Below are positions 37,668-46,727 of a stretch of DNA of 64,000 bases, piece after piece. The DNA comes from an uncultured Carboxylicivirga sp. GTDB taxonomy: Bacteria; Bacteroidota; Bacteroidia; Bacteroidales; Marinilabiliaceae. Below the pieces are notes generated by a model. The model was not told the DNA's origin, searched no databases, and saw only the letters and a program-made list of their open reading frames with translations. Within the stretch, counting starts at the first letter, position 1. The number at the start of each line of letters is the position of its first letter. A program made the translations under genes and the position numbers. The stretch is taken from assembly GCA_947503525.1 (NCBI GenBank), contig CANNEA010000001.1, forward strand, positions 248,001 through 312,000, read 5' to 3'.

Positions 37668-39077
37668 ATGGGTTTAAAAAATCTACTATTTATAACTCTA
37701 CTATTCTTTTTTAGCTATTCGATAAAAGCTCAATTAAGTCTGCCTTCTGTTTTTTCAGATAACATGGTATTACAGCAAAAAGATACCGTTGCAATATGGG
37801 GATGGTCAAAGGCCGGACAGAAAGTAAGCATTAAGGCTGAATGGTTGAATGAAACACTAGAGTGTACAGCAGATAAAGATGGAAAATGGCAAACTCAGCT
37901 TAAAACTCCTGATGCCGGTGGACCATACTTTATTTCAATACTTGGTGAGGAGGAAATTCAATTACGAAATGTACTTATAGGTGAGGTATGGTTTTGCTCG
38001 GGGCAATCCAATATGGAAATGCCAGTAAAAGGTTTTAAGGATCAACCAGTATATGGTAGTAATGATTTAATTGCACATTCGAATAACGATCAAATTCGCT
38101 TGTTTAATATTAAAAAGGATTTTTCAGCTGAAGTTAAAAATGATTGTCAAGCCCAATGGACTAATGCCAATCCCGAATCGGTTTCCAACTTTAGTGCAGT
38201 AGCCTACAGTTTTGCTAAATATTTACAAGGTGTACTTAATGTTCCCATAGGTGTTATAAATGCAACTTGGGGTGGTACCAGGGTTGAGGCCTGGATGGAC
38301 CGTCCGTATCTGGAAGATGCATTCCCGGATGTCTATTTGGGAGCTATTGGAACTGAGAAAATGAAATTTCAAACGCCAACTGTATTGTATAATGCCATGG
38401 TTCATCCGGTTCAGGGTTATGCAATAAAGGGAGTCATCTGGTATCAGGGTGAAAGTAACTCGGCGCAACCAAAACAGTATGCCGATCTTTTTCCGGCTAT
38501 GATTGAGCGTTGGAGAGAATTGTGGGGACAGGGCAATTTCCCTTTTTATTATGTGCAGATTTGTCCAATGCAGAATTACGACAAACATGAAGGCAGAAAT
38601 ACAGCTGAGTTACGTGAGGCACAATTAAACACAATGATGCTGGTGCCCAAAACAGGCATGGTTTCTACAGTTGATATTGGTCATCGATGGAATATTCACC
38701 CACCTGAAAAGATTACCATTGGGCATCGTTTAGCTTATTGGGCCTTGAATAAAGATTATGGTTTTAAGCAAATACAATGTGGTGGCCCGGTTTATCGCTC
38801 AATGGAAGTTAGAGACGGCAGTGCTTATCTAAAATTTTTAAATGCTCCATTGGGTATTGATAATATGCAAAAAGAAATGACCGCATTTGAAATAGCAGGG
38901 CCTGATAGTGTATTTGTACCCGCAAACGCCAGTATTTGGAAGCAAGAGCTAAGAGTATGGAATGATCAGATCAAAGAACCAATTGCTGTTCGTTATGGAT
39001 GGAGTAATTGGTTTGTTGGATCCTTATATAGTTCTGGAGGACTACCAGCTTCATCGTTTAGAACGGATGATTGGTAG
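37668..39077 (+). CDS. Secreted SGNH carbohydrate acetylesterase (sialate O-acetylesterase family)
   Basis: A 469-residue secreted esterase with a signal peptide ending SIKAQ. Family motifs: SVFSDNMVLQQ at the start, then an Ig-like insert, FCSGQSNMEMPV with nucleophile Ser114, ATWGGTRVEAWM, IKGVIWYQGESN and the catalytic Asp/His pair in VDIGHRWNIHPPEK (about Asp336 and His344). It removes O-acetyl groups from sugars; the family name reflects sialic acid, but Bacteroidota use many members on plant and algal polysaccharides. It stands between two glycan operons with a canonical promoter and its own terminator. Confidence 0.92.
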   Translation: MGLKNLLFITLLFFFSYSIKAQLSLPSVFSDNMVLQQKDTVAIWGWSKAGQKVSIKAEWLNETLECTADKDGKWQTQLKTPDAGGPYFISILGEEEIQLRNVLIGEVWFCSGQSNMEMPVKGFKDQPVYGSNDLIAHSNNDQIRLFNIKKDFSAEVKNDCQAQWTNANPESVSNFSAVAYSFAKYLQGVLNVPIGVINATWGGTRVEAWMDRPYLEDAFPDVYLGAIGTEKMKFQTPTVLYNAMVHPVQGYAIKGVIWYQGESNSAQPKQYADLFPAMIERWRELWGQGNFPFYYVQICPMQNYDKHEGRNTAELREAQLNTMMLVPKTGMVSTVDIGHRWNIHPPEKITIGHRLAYWALNKDYGFKQIQCGGPVYRSMEVRDGSAYLKFLNAPLGIDNMQKEMTAFEIAGPDSVFVPANASIWKQELRVWNDQIKEPIAVRYGWSNWFVGSLYSSGGLPASSFRTDDW

Positions 39078-39100
39078 AATTAAACTTTAAATCATAAATA

Positions 39101-39139
39101 CAAGGGTGTTACTTTTTTTAGTGACACCCTTGTTTATTG
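39101..39139 (+). terminator. Terminator after the acetylesterase gene
   Basis: Stem CAAGGGTGTTACT / AGTGACACCCTTG (one T-G pair) with a T6 loop is followed by a T-rich stretch. Confidence 0.85.
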
Positions 39140-39180
39140 TAACCTAATAATTTCTTGCTCGTATGTAGCTCTCAAGTGTC

Positions 39181-39243
39181 AATTTACCCCTCTAATTGAA
39201 GCTTGATATTGCCCTACATAGAATACGAATCATCCTAATTTTG
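39181..39243 (+). promoter_or_regulatory. Putative promoter of the GH86 gene: C-run motif plus -7 box
   Basis: AATTTACCCCTC (39181-39192) is followed by TAATTTTG (39236-39243), a full match to TAnnTTTG. The first C is 49 bases from the -7 box, and the leader to the ATG is only about 15 bases. Confidence 0.55.
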
Positions 39244-39265
39244 GCAGCAAATTATACCTTATTTT

Positions 39266-41791
39266 ATGATTAGAATTTTTACGCTAGTATTAATTAGCAT
39301 GCTGCTTATTAATACGTCCATAAGTTGGGCTCAAGTTAACGTTACCATCGATCCTACAACTCAAAGGGTGTTAGGTGGAGTGAGTAAATTAGATCGTTCA
39401 AAATTTTTCAACATTCATTCAGGAGGAGATGATGCTGAACATACAGCCTTGTATAACGATTATAATGTTGGTCAGGGGCGAGGATTCTGGGGAGCATTCT
39501 CATATGCAAAGAGTCAGACAGGTACTGTTGGAGTTTATCCTGCCGCACGCTCGGGAAACTCGAATGTGAGAACTGTGAAGCAATATGTGGCTACTGAACA
39601 TCCTGGTAATACCTTTGTGGATGGCTTAGATGCCGAATTAGCCGGAGCATGGGCAGCGGAGTATTATAAAAACTTCGTTAGTGATGGCAGTTTGCCGGAA
39701 TTTTTTGAACCCATGAATGAACCCTTCGTTCATGCTGGTGATTTTCATGGAGGCGGTTGGGACCCGGATGAAGAAGCACGTATTCGTTTACAAATGGCCA
39801 GAGTTTATGGTGCCATTGGGCGTCATATTCATAATGCACCTGAGCTGGCTAATATGAAAGTGGTGGGTTACTCCAGCGCATGGCCTTCAGCTGAATTATG
39901 GGACTTTGGACATTGGGACTCCAGAATGAAAATGTTTATGGATGAAGCTGGCGAGGATATGGATGCATTTTCTACGCACTTGTACGATGGTGTTAATGTT
40001 TCCGGTCAGGATAATAAGCGATCAGGCAGTAATTCGGAAGCCATACTCGATTTAATTGAAACCTATAGTTATACCAAATGGGGTGTTGTAAAGCCTCATG
40101 CTATTACGGAATATGGGGCTATTGAAAAAGGCTATGGTGATAACTATAGTGATTTGGCAAGTATTCAAACGGTCCGTTCAATTAATCATATATTGTTTAA
40201 TCTGATGGAGCGTCAGGATAAAATGGCCATTTCAATTCCATTTATTACCGGTAAAGCCACCTGGCACATTACAGCCGAAAACAATTACCAACCATATCAG
40301 GCTGTACTGTGGAAACCAACAAACATTGGAGAACCAACACCTGCAGGATGGGAATATACACCACGTATCCATTTTTACGAGCTTTGGAAAGCGGTCAGTG
40401 GAGACAGGGTGGCCATTGATTCTGATAATCCGGATATACAGGTTCAGGCTTTTGTTAACGGCACTAAACTATTTGTGGCTTTAAATAATCTGGATGAAAC
40501 GCAGCAAACCGTTAGTCTAAATGTAGGTGATCTTAGTAATTTAGTTGATGTAAGGATTAAAAGTCTTAAAATATATCCTGATGTTGATCCGGTAATGAGC
40601 AATACAGTAGTGACTGCGGCTCCCTCAAGTTTAACCCTTATTGAAGGGGAAACTATAATATTAGAGTATACCTTCAGCTCTGATCTTAGCTTTAGTGGTT
40701 CAATTCATCGCAAGAAGTACTATGACACCAATCACTTACAGGATATCACTTCCAATACACCAATCACTTTTCAGTTTGCAAATGTTGAAACAGGAGAGGG
40801 TAAAGCTAAATTACGGATGACAATTGGACGTAAGCATGATGTAAGTAAATCACCAACAATTAGTGTAAATGGCACACCGATTACAGTTCCTTCTAACTGG
40901 AAAGGTTATGATCAGGCTAATCGTGAAGATTTCTTTGGAACCATTGAAGTACCTGTTGATATGACTCTTATTCAGGCTTCCAATACTGTAACGGTTACTT
41001 TTCCAGATAATGGAGGGAAGTTAGCCGCTTTAGTTTTAGAAGTTGAAAAGGAGGAAGCCGAAGTGTTAACTCAATTTGCCTATCCTACAGGAGAACCACA
41101 TATCATACCAGGACTTATAGAAGTTGAGGATTATGATGAAGGAGGAGAAGGTATAGCTTATCATGATGCAAGTGTTACTAACCAAGGTAATGGTGGAAGA
41201 ATGAATGAGGCTGTGGATTTACAAAACTGCAGTGAGGGAGGCCTAAACCTGTGTTGGACGGCTGCTGAAGAATGGTTAGAATATACGGTAGACGTGCAGA
41301 GTTCGGGTGAATATGTATTGAGTATTCGACATGCCGCTCAATCAGCCAATGCCAATGTAAATGTATTGTTTGATGGAGTAAATAAAACAGGAACACTTAG
41401 CTTACCTTCCACTGGAAATTGGCAGGTTTATGCTTCTACCGAAAAGAACATAAACCTGGAAGCAGGAGTTCAGGTGATGCGTTTGTATCTGGAGACCGGT
41501 GATGTGAATATTAATCATATACAGCTAAATAAAACAGTTTCAACAAACATAATTGAGGAAGAGCAAGCATCCATTAAAGTATATCCTAATCCTACCCAAG
41601 GCATTCTTAAAATTGAAGGAGCAAAGGCAGGAGATGCTATTCAAGTGATTACCATTGGTGGTTCAGTTGTTAAGTATCTTACTTTAGATGAAAGTTTAAG
41701 TGTTGATGTTGGTGACTTAACAAATGGAATGTATTACTTATTGCTGCAAAATACAGATCAAAACATTACAGTACCTTTTATAAAGAAGTAG
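39266..41791 (+). CDS. GH86 beta-agarase / beta-porphyranase with CBM6 and type IX secretion tail
   Basis: An 841-residue secreted endo-hydrolase and the enzyme that best defines the substrate of this region. A signal peptide ends SISWAQ. The GH86 TIM barrel (about 24-410) carries the acid/base Glu152 in FEPMNEPFVHAG and the nucleophile Glu282 in HAITEYGAIEKGYG. Other GH86 signs are FNIHSGGDDAEH, GRGFWGAFS and PFITGKATWH. A beta-sandwich accessory part follows (about 410-600), then a CBM6 (about 612-755; IEVEDYDEGGEGIAYHD, MRLYLETGDVNINHIQL). From about 770 IKVYPNPTQG starts the type IX sorting tail, so it is placed at the cell surface. Agarase versus porphyranase cannot be decided, but the nearby sulfatase and GH29 favour porphyran-like chains. 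Confidence 0.93.
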   Translation: MIRIFTLVLISMLLINTSISWAQVNVTIDPTTQRVLGGVSKLDRSKFFNIHSGGDDAEHTALYNDYNVGQGRGFWGAFSYAKSQTGTVGVYPAARSGNSNVRTVKQYVATEHPGNTFVDGLDAELAGAWAAEYYKNFVSDGSLPEFFEPMNEPFVHAGDFHGGGWDPDEEARIRLQMARVYGAIGRHIHNAPELANMKVVGYSSAWPSAELWDFGHWDSRMKMFMDEAGEDMDAFSTHLYDGVNVSGQDNKRSGSNSEAILDLIETYSYTKWGVVKPHAITEYGAIEKGYGDNYSDLASIQTVRSINHILFNLMERQDKMAISIPFITGKATWHITAENNYQPYQAVLWKPTNIGEPTPAGWEYTPRIHFYELWKAVSGDRVAIDSDNPDIQVQAFVNGTKLFVALNNLDETQQTVSLNVGDLSNLVDVRIKSLKIYPDVDPVMSNTVVTAAPSSLTLIEGETIILEYTFSSDLSFSGSIHRKKYYDTNHLQDITSNTPITFQFANVETGEGKAKLRMTIGRKHDVSKSPTISVNGTPITVPSNWKGYDQANREDFFGTIEVPVDMTLIQASNTVTVTFPDNGGKLAALVLEVEKEEAEVLTQFAYPTGEPHIIPGLIEVEDYDEGGEGIAYHDASVTNQGNGGRMNEAVDLQNCSEGGLNLCWTAAEEWLEYTVDVQSSGEYVLSIRHAAQSANANVNVLFDGVNKTGTLSLPSTGNWQVYASTEKNINLEAGVQVMRLYLETGDVNINHIQLNKTVSTNIIEEEQASIKVYPNPTQGILKIEGAKAGDAIQVITIGGSVVKYLTLDESLSVDVGDLTNGMYYLLLQNTDQNITVPFIKK

Positions 41792-41808
41792 TTGAATTTC
41801 AAGGAAGA

Positions 41809-41837
41809 AGTGGTGATTGCTTTTAGTAATCGCCACT
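41809..41837. terminator. Bidirectional terminator between GH86 and the winged-helix regulator
   Basis: Stem AGTGGTGATT / AATCGCCACT (one T-G pair) lies 18 bases after the GH86 stop and 10 bases from the convergent stop. T-rich flanks are present in the plus direction. Confidence 0.75.
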
Positions 41838-41847
41838 TTATTTATTA

Positions 41848-42999
41848 CTACTTGTTATCATCAAATAGAAGAAGCTCAATGTCAAGATTAGTTCTTTCTT
41901 TTCCACTCACATAGAATAGTACCACAAATTCTTCACTATCGTTAAGGTAATTCTTCGAAAAGGCATTTAATGAATCGGCATTGGTAAAGTATTCGGACAT
42001 TGCTGATAAGCCCAAGCCATGGTCAGCAAAAAACATGTACTGGAAGGTGTTGTTTGGACTTTTAAATTTAGCTGCAATGCCATGTTCGTAGTCCTTCGAG
42101 TCTGTTCTTAATTCAATTTTATTTTGTTTGCCTTCTTTATCTGTATAGTTTAAATATAAACGATTAACTGAATTTGGGATAAATTTAGAGTTCTTGGCCA
42201 GCTTATTAAATACATCACTAAAGGCTGTAGGGTAGCGCATGGGGCTTAAGTATATTAAATTTTGCTCCTTGATATTGTTCATTGTAAAATCACTTGCCTT
42301 TCTTACGGCAAAGTCTGATTGGTTAGCAAAAAACAGATGTGAGAAATGTCTGATGGTGGCTGCATCTTCGAAGGTTACATAGTTATAACTACTTCCCCCA
42401 TATTGTCCTTTTAAATGAGGTAAACTATCTATCAAGGCATTCAGTTCTTCTTCTGAATTAATATGAACATCTCGATGGGCCACAAATTTTCCATATTGTG
42501 TTTGGCCAACAAAACTAAAAACCGGACTAAGGTATAATGTGGTTTGATTGTTATTGTTAAAAGCATCCTGCCACACTTTATCATCATCCTTAAAGCTCCA
42601 CCAAGTTGCAATAAGCAATACAATAATGAAGATTGCAGAGAAACTATAGATTATCGAGCTACGTTTATTCTTATTTTTGGTTTCTGATGAAAAGTTCACT
42701 TTGTAGTGACCTTTCTCGATATCTATTTTTATTGGATCCGATTCACCTTCCTTCGAATAGTATTTGTCTAGTTTTTTACGAAGATGGTAGATATTTACCC
42801 TAACATTTGCTTCACTTTTTTCATGTTGGTAATGCGAACCAAATAATTCTCTGCCAATGTCAGAGGCCGTGATTTCAATATTGTTTATCGATGATTCCAC
42901 TAAGAACTTTAAAAGCACATTGGATGTAGTGGATTTTGAAAAGGTTTGACTCTCCAATATCCGTCTTAAAGCATCGTATTTTTCTTCTTGTGTAATCAT
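41848..42999 (-). CDS. Membrane-anchored winged-helix regulator (CadC/OmpR-like)
   Basis: A 383-residue protein; ATG 42999 (MITQEEKYDALRRIL) is chosen over ATG 43044. The N-terminal part (about 1-105) is a winged-helix DNA-binding domain: KFLVESSINNIEITASDIGR, then the recognition stretch ANVRVNIYHLRKKLDKYY and a wing ending IDIEKGHYKVNF. A single membrane helix lies at about 115-135 (IIYSFSAIFIIVLLIATWW). The rest is an extracytoplasmic domain of about 245 residues containing NLIYLSPMRYPTAF, resembling sensor parts of other membrane winged-helix regulators. No phosphorylation site was seen. It is divergent from the DUF1080-oxidoreductase operon and the likely direct controller of it. Confidence 0.85.
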   Translation of the reverse strand: MITQEEKYDALRRILESQTFSKSTTSNVLLKFLVESSINNIEITASDIGRELFGSHYQHEKSEANVRVNIYHLRKKLDKYYSKEGESDPIKIDIEKGHYKVNFSSETKNKNKRSSIIYSFSAIFIIVLLIATWWSFKDDDKVWQDAFNNNNQTTLYLSPVFSFVGQTQYGKFVAHRDVHINSEEELNALIDSLPHLKGQYGGSSYNYVTFEDAATIRHFSHLFFANQSDFAVRKASDFTMNNIKEQNLIYLSPMRYPTAFSDVFNKLAKNSKFIPNSVNRLYLNYTDKEGKQNKIELRTDSKDYEHGIAAKFKSPNNTFQYMFFADHGLGLSAMSEYFTNADSLNAFSKNYLNDSEEFVVLFYVSGKERTNLDIELLLFDDNK

Positions 43000-43065
43000 T
43001 TTTTGCTTTGTAGTCGAAAGTACTAAAAAATTATAAACCTGCATAAATAAAGGTGTACAGCTTTT

Positions 43066-43105
43066 GTTTTAACCATTAAAACAAGGGTTAAAACAATGTT
43101 AAAAC
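43066..43105. promoter_or_regulatory. Putative operator: four TTAAAAC boxes at helical spacing
   Basis: GTTTTAA (43066-43072), TTAAAAC (43076-43082), TTAAAAC (43088-43094) and TTAAAAC (43099-43105) are spaced 10, 12 and 11 bases start to start. The first is inverted, forming a perfect 7-bp inverted repeat with the second. The array lies in the divergent region between the winged-helix regulator and the DUF1080 operon. OmpR-type winged helices commonly bind direct repeats at about one helical turn. Confidence 0.65.
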
Positions 43106-43174
43106 CTCTTGATCGAAAATTTTAAGTTAACTTGAAAGGAATTGAAATAAGACTAACTCAATAATCTAAGAATA

Positions 43175-44551
43175 ATGAAAGGAAAAATCCTAATAGGCGG
43201 TTTTCTATTAATCGCGATCTCGGTTTTTGGTCAGAACAATAGCAAATCCTTATTTAACGGGAAAAACTTAAAGGGCTGGGAGAAGTTAAATGGATCTGCT
43301 GAATATAAAGTGGAGAATGAAACGATTATCGGAATCTCAGCAATGAATACTCCTAATACCTTTTTAGCCACTAAAAAGCAATACACCAATTTTATTTTAG
43401 AGTATGAAATAAAAATGGATCGTGGTTTGAATTCAGGTGTTCAAATCAGGAGTCATAGCAATAAAGATTATAATGATGGCCGTGTACATGGATTACAGGT
43501 GGAAGCAGATGATTCACCTCGTGGCTGGTTTGGTGGTCTTTATGACGAAGCCCGAAAGGGATGGCGCTACACCCTGGAGTATAATCCGGAAGTAAAAACC
43601 GTGTATAAAAATGGTGAATGGAATACCGTTAAAGTAATAGCCAGTGGACATCACATTGCCACATGGGTTAATGGAGTTAATTGTGCTAACCTTCTGGAAG
43701 AAGATATTGAAACCGGTTTTATAGCTCTTCAGGTGCATGGAATAGGTAAGAATAAAGAGCTGGAAGGAAAAACCATAGAATGGCGTAATATTACGATTAC
43801 TGAAATTGAAGTGGATGAATCATTGTTTTCAGAAACAACGGCACCACTAATCAGTTATCGACATAATTACCTTACGACAGCAGAGAAAGAAGAAGGATGG
43901 GCTTTACTTTGGGACGGTCAAAGCAGCAAGGGTTGGAGAGGTGCCAAACTGGATCAATTCCCTGCAAAGGGCTGGAGCATGAACGAAGGTGTTTTAACTG
44001 TACAATCTTCTGGAGGTGCTGAGTCGGAACATGGTGGTGATATTGTCACTACAAGGCCTTATAAGAATTTTGTACTGGAGTTGGATTTTAAATACGCCAA
44101 AGGAGGCAACAGTGGGATTAAGTATTTTGTAGATACTGAGCTTAATAAAGGTAAAGGCTCTGCTATAGGATGTGAATTTCAAATATTGGACGATAAGCAT
44201 CACCCGGATGCCAAGAAAGGAGTTAATGGAAATCGTACAATTGGTTCACTTTATGACCTGATAAAGGGTAATGCTCGTGAATATATTCCTAGCTTATGGA
44301 CAGAAAAGTATGTTAATCAATATAAGTGGAACCGTGCTCGAATAGTTGTTGATGGCAAGCATGTTCAACATTTCTTAAATGGATGTAAAGTAGTAGAATA
44401 TGAGCGTGGAACGCAGCAGTGGCGTGCATTAGTAGCCTATAGTAAGTACAAGAATTGGCCGGCCTTTGGCGAAGCAGAAGAGGGATTGATCCTTCTGCAA
44501 GATCACGGTGATGAGGTTCACTTTAAGAATATTAAAATTAAAGAACTATAA
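43175..44551 (+). CDS. Secreted protein with two tandem DUF1080 (3-keto-disaccharide hydrolase family) domains
   Basis: A 458-residue secreted protein with signal peptide ending SVFGQ. Two homologous concanavalin-like domains of about 200 residues: domain 1 (about 22-212) starts [14 protein letters not shown] and has [12 protein letters not shown]; domain 2 (about 235-458) starts [15 protein letters not shown] and has [11 protein letters not shown] and ending [16 protein letters not shown]. This family cleaves 3-keto-glycosides, by hydrolysis or beta-elimination, after C3 oxidation of the sugar. Single-domain forms are common; a tandem form suggests two steps or a binding-plus-catalytic pair. 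It is first in an operon with two oxidoreductases of the type that could make the 3-keto sugar. Confidence 0.88.
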   Translation: MKGKILIGGFLLIAISVFGQNNSKSLFNGKNLKGWEKLNGSAEYKVENETIIGISAMNTPNTFLATKKQYTNFILEYEIKMDRGLNSGVQIRSHSNKDYNDGRVHGLQVEADDSPRGWFGGLYDEARKGWRYTLEYNPEVKTVYKNGEWNTVKVIASGHHIATWVNGVNCANLLEEDIETGFIALQVHGIGKNKELEGKTIEWRNITITEIEVDESLFSETTAPLISYRHNYLTTAEKEEGWALLWDGQSSKGWRGAKLDQFPAKGWSMNEGVLTVQSSGGAESEHGGDIVTTRPYKNFVLELDFKYAKGGNSGIKYFVDTELNKGKGSAIGCEFQILDDKHHPDAKKGVNGNRTIGSLYDLIKGNAREYIPSLWTEKYVNQYKWNRARIVVDGKHVQHFLNGCKVVEYERGTQQWRALVAYSKYKNWPAFGEAEEGLILLQDHGDEVHFKNIKIKEL

Positions 44552-44569
44552 TCCTAAACTCAATCAATA

Positions 44570-45895
44570 ATGAATTCAAGAAGAAATTTTATAAAAAAGG
44601 CTGCGCTTGGAACAGCCGGATTATCATTAATAAGTGCCAAGTCATTTTCGAACATTATTGGATCAAACAAGCAATTGAATGTAGCCATGTTAGGCTGTGG
44701 GGGCAGAGCTTACGGTTTAGCACAAAGTATTGGATTGTGCGAAAATACAAAACTGACCTATATCTGTGATGTGGATCAAAAGCGAGTTGAAAAATTTAAA
44801 AGCTTTTGTCAGGATAAATTAGGTTCAGTACCTGCAAGTGAAACAGATTTTAGAACCATATTGGATCGTAAAGATATTGATGCTGTATTTGTTGCAACCC
44901 CTGAACATTGGCATGCTCCAATGGCCATAATGGCTATGCAGGCAGGAAAACATGTATATGTTGAAAAACCATGTAGTCACAATCCTCATGAGAATGAACT
45001 GATTATAGCTGTACAGAAGAAAACAGGCATGCATTGTCAGATGGGAAATCAACAACGCTCATCAGTGACATCGGCTATGGCGATCAAAGAAATTCAAGAA
45101 GGTATTATTGGAGATGTTTATGCCGGAAAAGCTTGGTACACCAATACTCGCGGACCTATTGGCAAAGGCAAGGTAGTGCCTGTGCCCGAACATTTGGATT
45201 GGAATTTATGGCAAGGTCCGGCTCCGCGTGAAGCGTATCGCGATAATGTTCATCCCTATAACTGGCACTGGTTTCGTACATGGGGTACCGGTGAAATTCA
45301 TAACAATGGAACTCACGAAATAGATATTTGTCGTTGGGCTTTAGGGGTGAAATACCCCAATAGAGTGGTTTCAACCGGAGGTCGACTACATGGCGGTGGA
45401 GACGACTGGGAGTATTACGATACCCAAATGGCCAGTTACGAATTTGAAGATAATAAGTTAATTACCTGGGATGGTCAATCCTGTAACGGCTATGGCGCTA
45501 TGGGAGGTCGTGGTGCAACAATACTTGGAACCAAAGGAGCTATATGGTTGAATAGAGCCAAGTATGAGCTCTTTGATTTAAAGGGGAAAAAGATAAAGAC
45601 AGAATGGGAAGGCAATCAGGGGACTTCAAACAATACCTCAGATACGCAAGGCTTTGATGGTCTGACTACCCGTCATATTCAAAACTTTGTCAACGCTGTT
45701 ATTAATAATGAAAGCCTGAAGTCACCGATTGCCGATGGAGCTATCGCCACACAACTGTGTCACCTGGGTAATCTGGCTCAGGATTTAGGAGAAAGTTTAA
45801 AAGTGGACCCGGTTACAGGACGTGTTCTCGATAATAAGAAGGCGCAAAAGCTTTGGAAGCGAGAATATGAAAAAGGTTGGGAACCAAAGTTGTAA
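44570..45895 (+). CDS. Tat-exported Gfo/Idh/MocA family oxidoreductase (first)
   Basis: A 441-residue NAD(P)-dependent sugar oxidoreductase. The N-terminus NSRRNFIKKAALGTAGLSL is a twin-arginine signal, so the protein folds with its cofactor in the cytoplasm and is exported. The Rossmann fold has LGCGGRA (41-47) and ends at ATPEHWHAPMA; the dinucleotide-family Lys lies in EKP (132-134). The C-terminal domain has GTGEIHNNGTHEIDICRW, where the catalytic His is expected. It lies 18 bases after the DUF1080 gene. Relatives oxidise sugar hydroxyls at C3 in 3-keto-glycoside pathways, with the nicotinamide held tightly. Confidence 0.92.
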   Translation: MNSRRNFIKKAALGTAGLSLISAKSFSNIIGSNKQLNVAMLGCGGRAYGLAQSIGLCENTKLTYICDVDQKRVEKFKSFCQDKLGSVPASETDFRTILDRKDIDAVFVATPEHWHAPMAIMAMQAGKHVYVEKPCSHNPHENELIIAVQKKTGMHCQMGNQQRSSVTSAMAIKEIQEGIIGDVYAGKAWYTNTRGPIGKGKVVPVPEHLDWNLWQGPAPREAYRDNVHPYNWHWFRTWGTGEIHNNGTHEIDICRWALGVKYPNRVVSTGGRLHGGGDDWEYYDTQMASYEFEDNKLITWDGQSCNGYGAMGGRGATILGTKGAIWLNRAKYELFDLKGKKIKTEWEGNQGTSNNTSDTQGFDGLTTRHIQNFVNAVINNESLKSPIADGAIATQLCHLGNLAQDLGESLKVDPVTGRVLDNKKAQKLWKREYEKGWEPKL

Positions 45896-45925
45896 ATTAA
45901 CCATTATTCGTTTTAGTAATTGACT

Positions 45926-46717
45926 ATGTTGGATATTAATCTTAAGCACAATACTTTTATGGCCATGAACACCAGAATGGATCTGGTGTTCTGGAGCCAT
46001 AATCATGAGTTTAATTTTGAAATTCTGATTGGTGAAATTAAGAATACTGTGTTAAGACTTGAAGGTATTTTAAGTCGCTTTGATAAAGAAGCAGAAACCT
46101 TCGTCGTAAATAAAAATGCTTATTCTGAAGATGTATTGATTAGTCCTACTTTACGAAGCATTATATTGGATTCCATTCGCTATAATGAAATGAGTAGAGG
46201 CTATTTTAATATCGCTTATTCGGGTGCAAAGCAAAAAGTTGAGAATAGCTTTACTTTAAATGATCAATATATCCGATTTAAAAATCCGGATGTATTTCTT
46301 GATTTTGGAGGCATGGGTAAAGGCATGGCATTACTTCAGATATCAACATTGCTGGATAAGATGAAGGCGGAAAATGCTTTTATCAGTTTTGGAGGAAGTT
46401 CAGTTTTAACCAGAGGTCGTCATCCGCATGGTGATTATTGGCCTTTTACTTTGGAAGCGTTCCAAAGTGATGAGTCCTTCCACCTGAATGATGATGCCAT
46501 TTCGGTTAGCGGATATCATGAAAAGGGGCTGGAGAAAAAAGCGCATATCGTTAATCCAAAAACTGGGCTGAAAAGACATCAAAGGTCAATGGTCGCCGTT
46601 CAAAGTCATTGTCCTGTAGAAGCAGAGGTATTAAGCACAGCACTTATGATTGCTCCAGAAGAGGAGCAGCAATCTATTTTAAAGAGTTTTGCAGTCAAGA
46701 GAGTACTCTTGCACTAA
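45926..46717 (+). CDS. ApbE-like FAD:protein FMN transferase without a signal peptide
   Basis: A 263-residue protein; ATG 45926 is chosen, two codons inside an upstream TTG. ApbE-family pattern: MAMNTRMDLVFWSH (canonical MGT start), LEGILSRFDKEAE, DVFLDFGGMGKGMAL, AFISFGGSSVLTRGRHP, ISVSGYHEKG with AHIVNPKTG, and EAEVLSTALMIAP. These give the FAD and magnesium sites. The enzyme attaches FMN to a Thr or Ser of target proteins. Unlike most ApbE proteins it shows no signal peptide or lipobox, so it should act in the cytoplasm, perhaps on Tat substrates before export. No FMN-binding target domain was recognised in the window. It sits between two oxidoreductases of one operon. Confidence 0.85.
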   Translation: MLDINLKHNTFMAMNTRMDLVFWSHNHEFNFEILIGEIKNTVLRLEGILSRFDKEAETFVVNKNAYSEDVLISPTLRSIILDSIRYNEMSRGYFNIAYSGAKQKVENSFTLNDQYIRFKNPDVFLDFGGMGKGMALLQISTLLDKMKAENAFISFGGSSVLTRGRHPHGDYWPFTLEAFQSDESFHLNDDAISVSGYHEKGLEKKAHIVNPKTGLKRHQRSMVAVQSHCPVEAEVLSTALMIAPEEEQQSILKSFAVKRVLLH

Positions 46718-46727
46718 GAGAAATTTT

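Noticed and set aside
46689-46727. Overlap of the second oxidoreductase with ApbE
   Set aside because: It depends on a TTG start. The Tat signal begins at ATG 46728, which leaves a normal 10-base gap.
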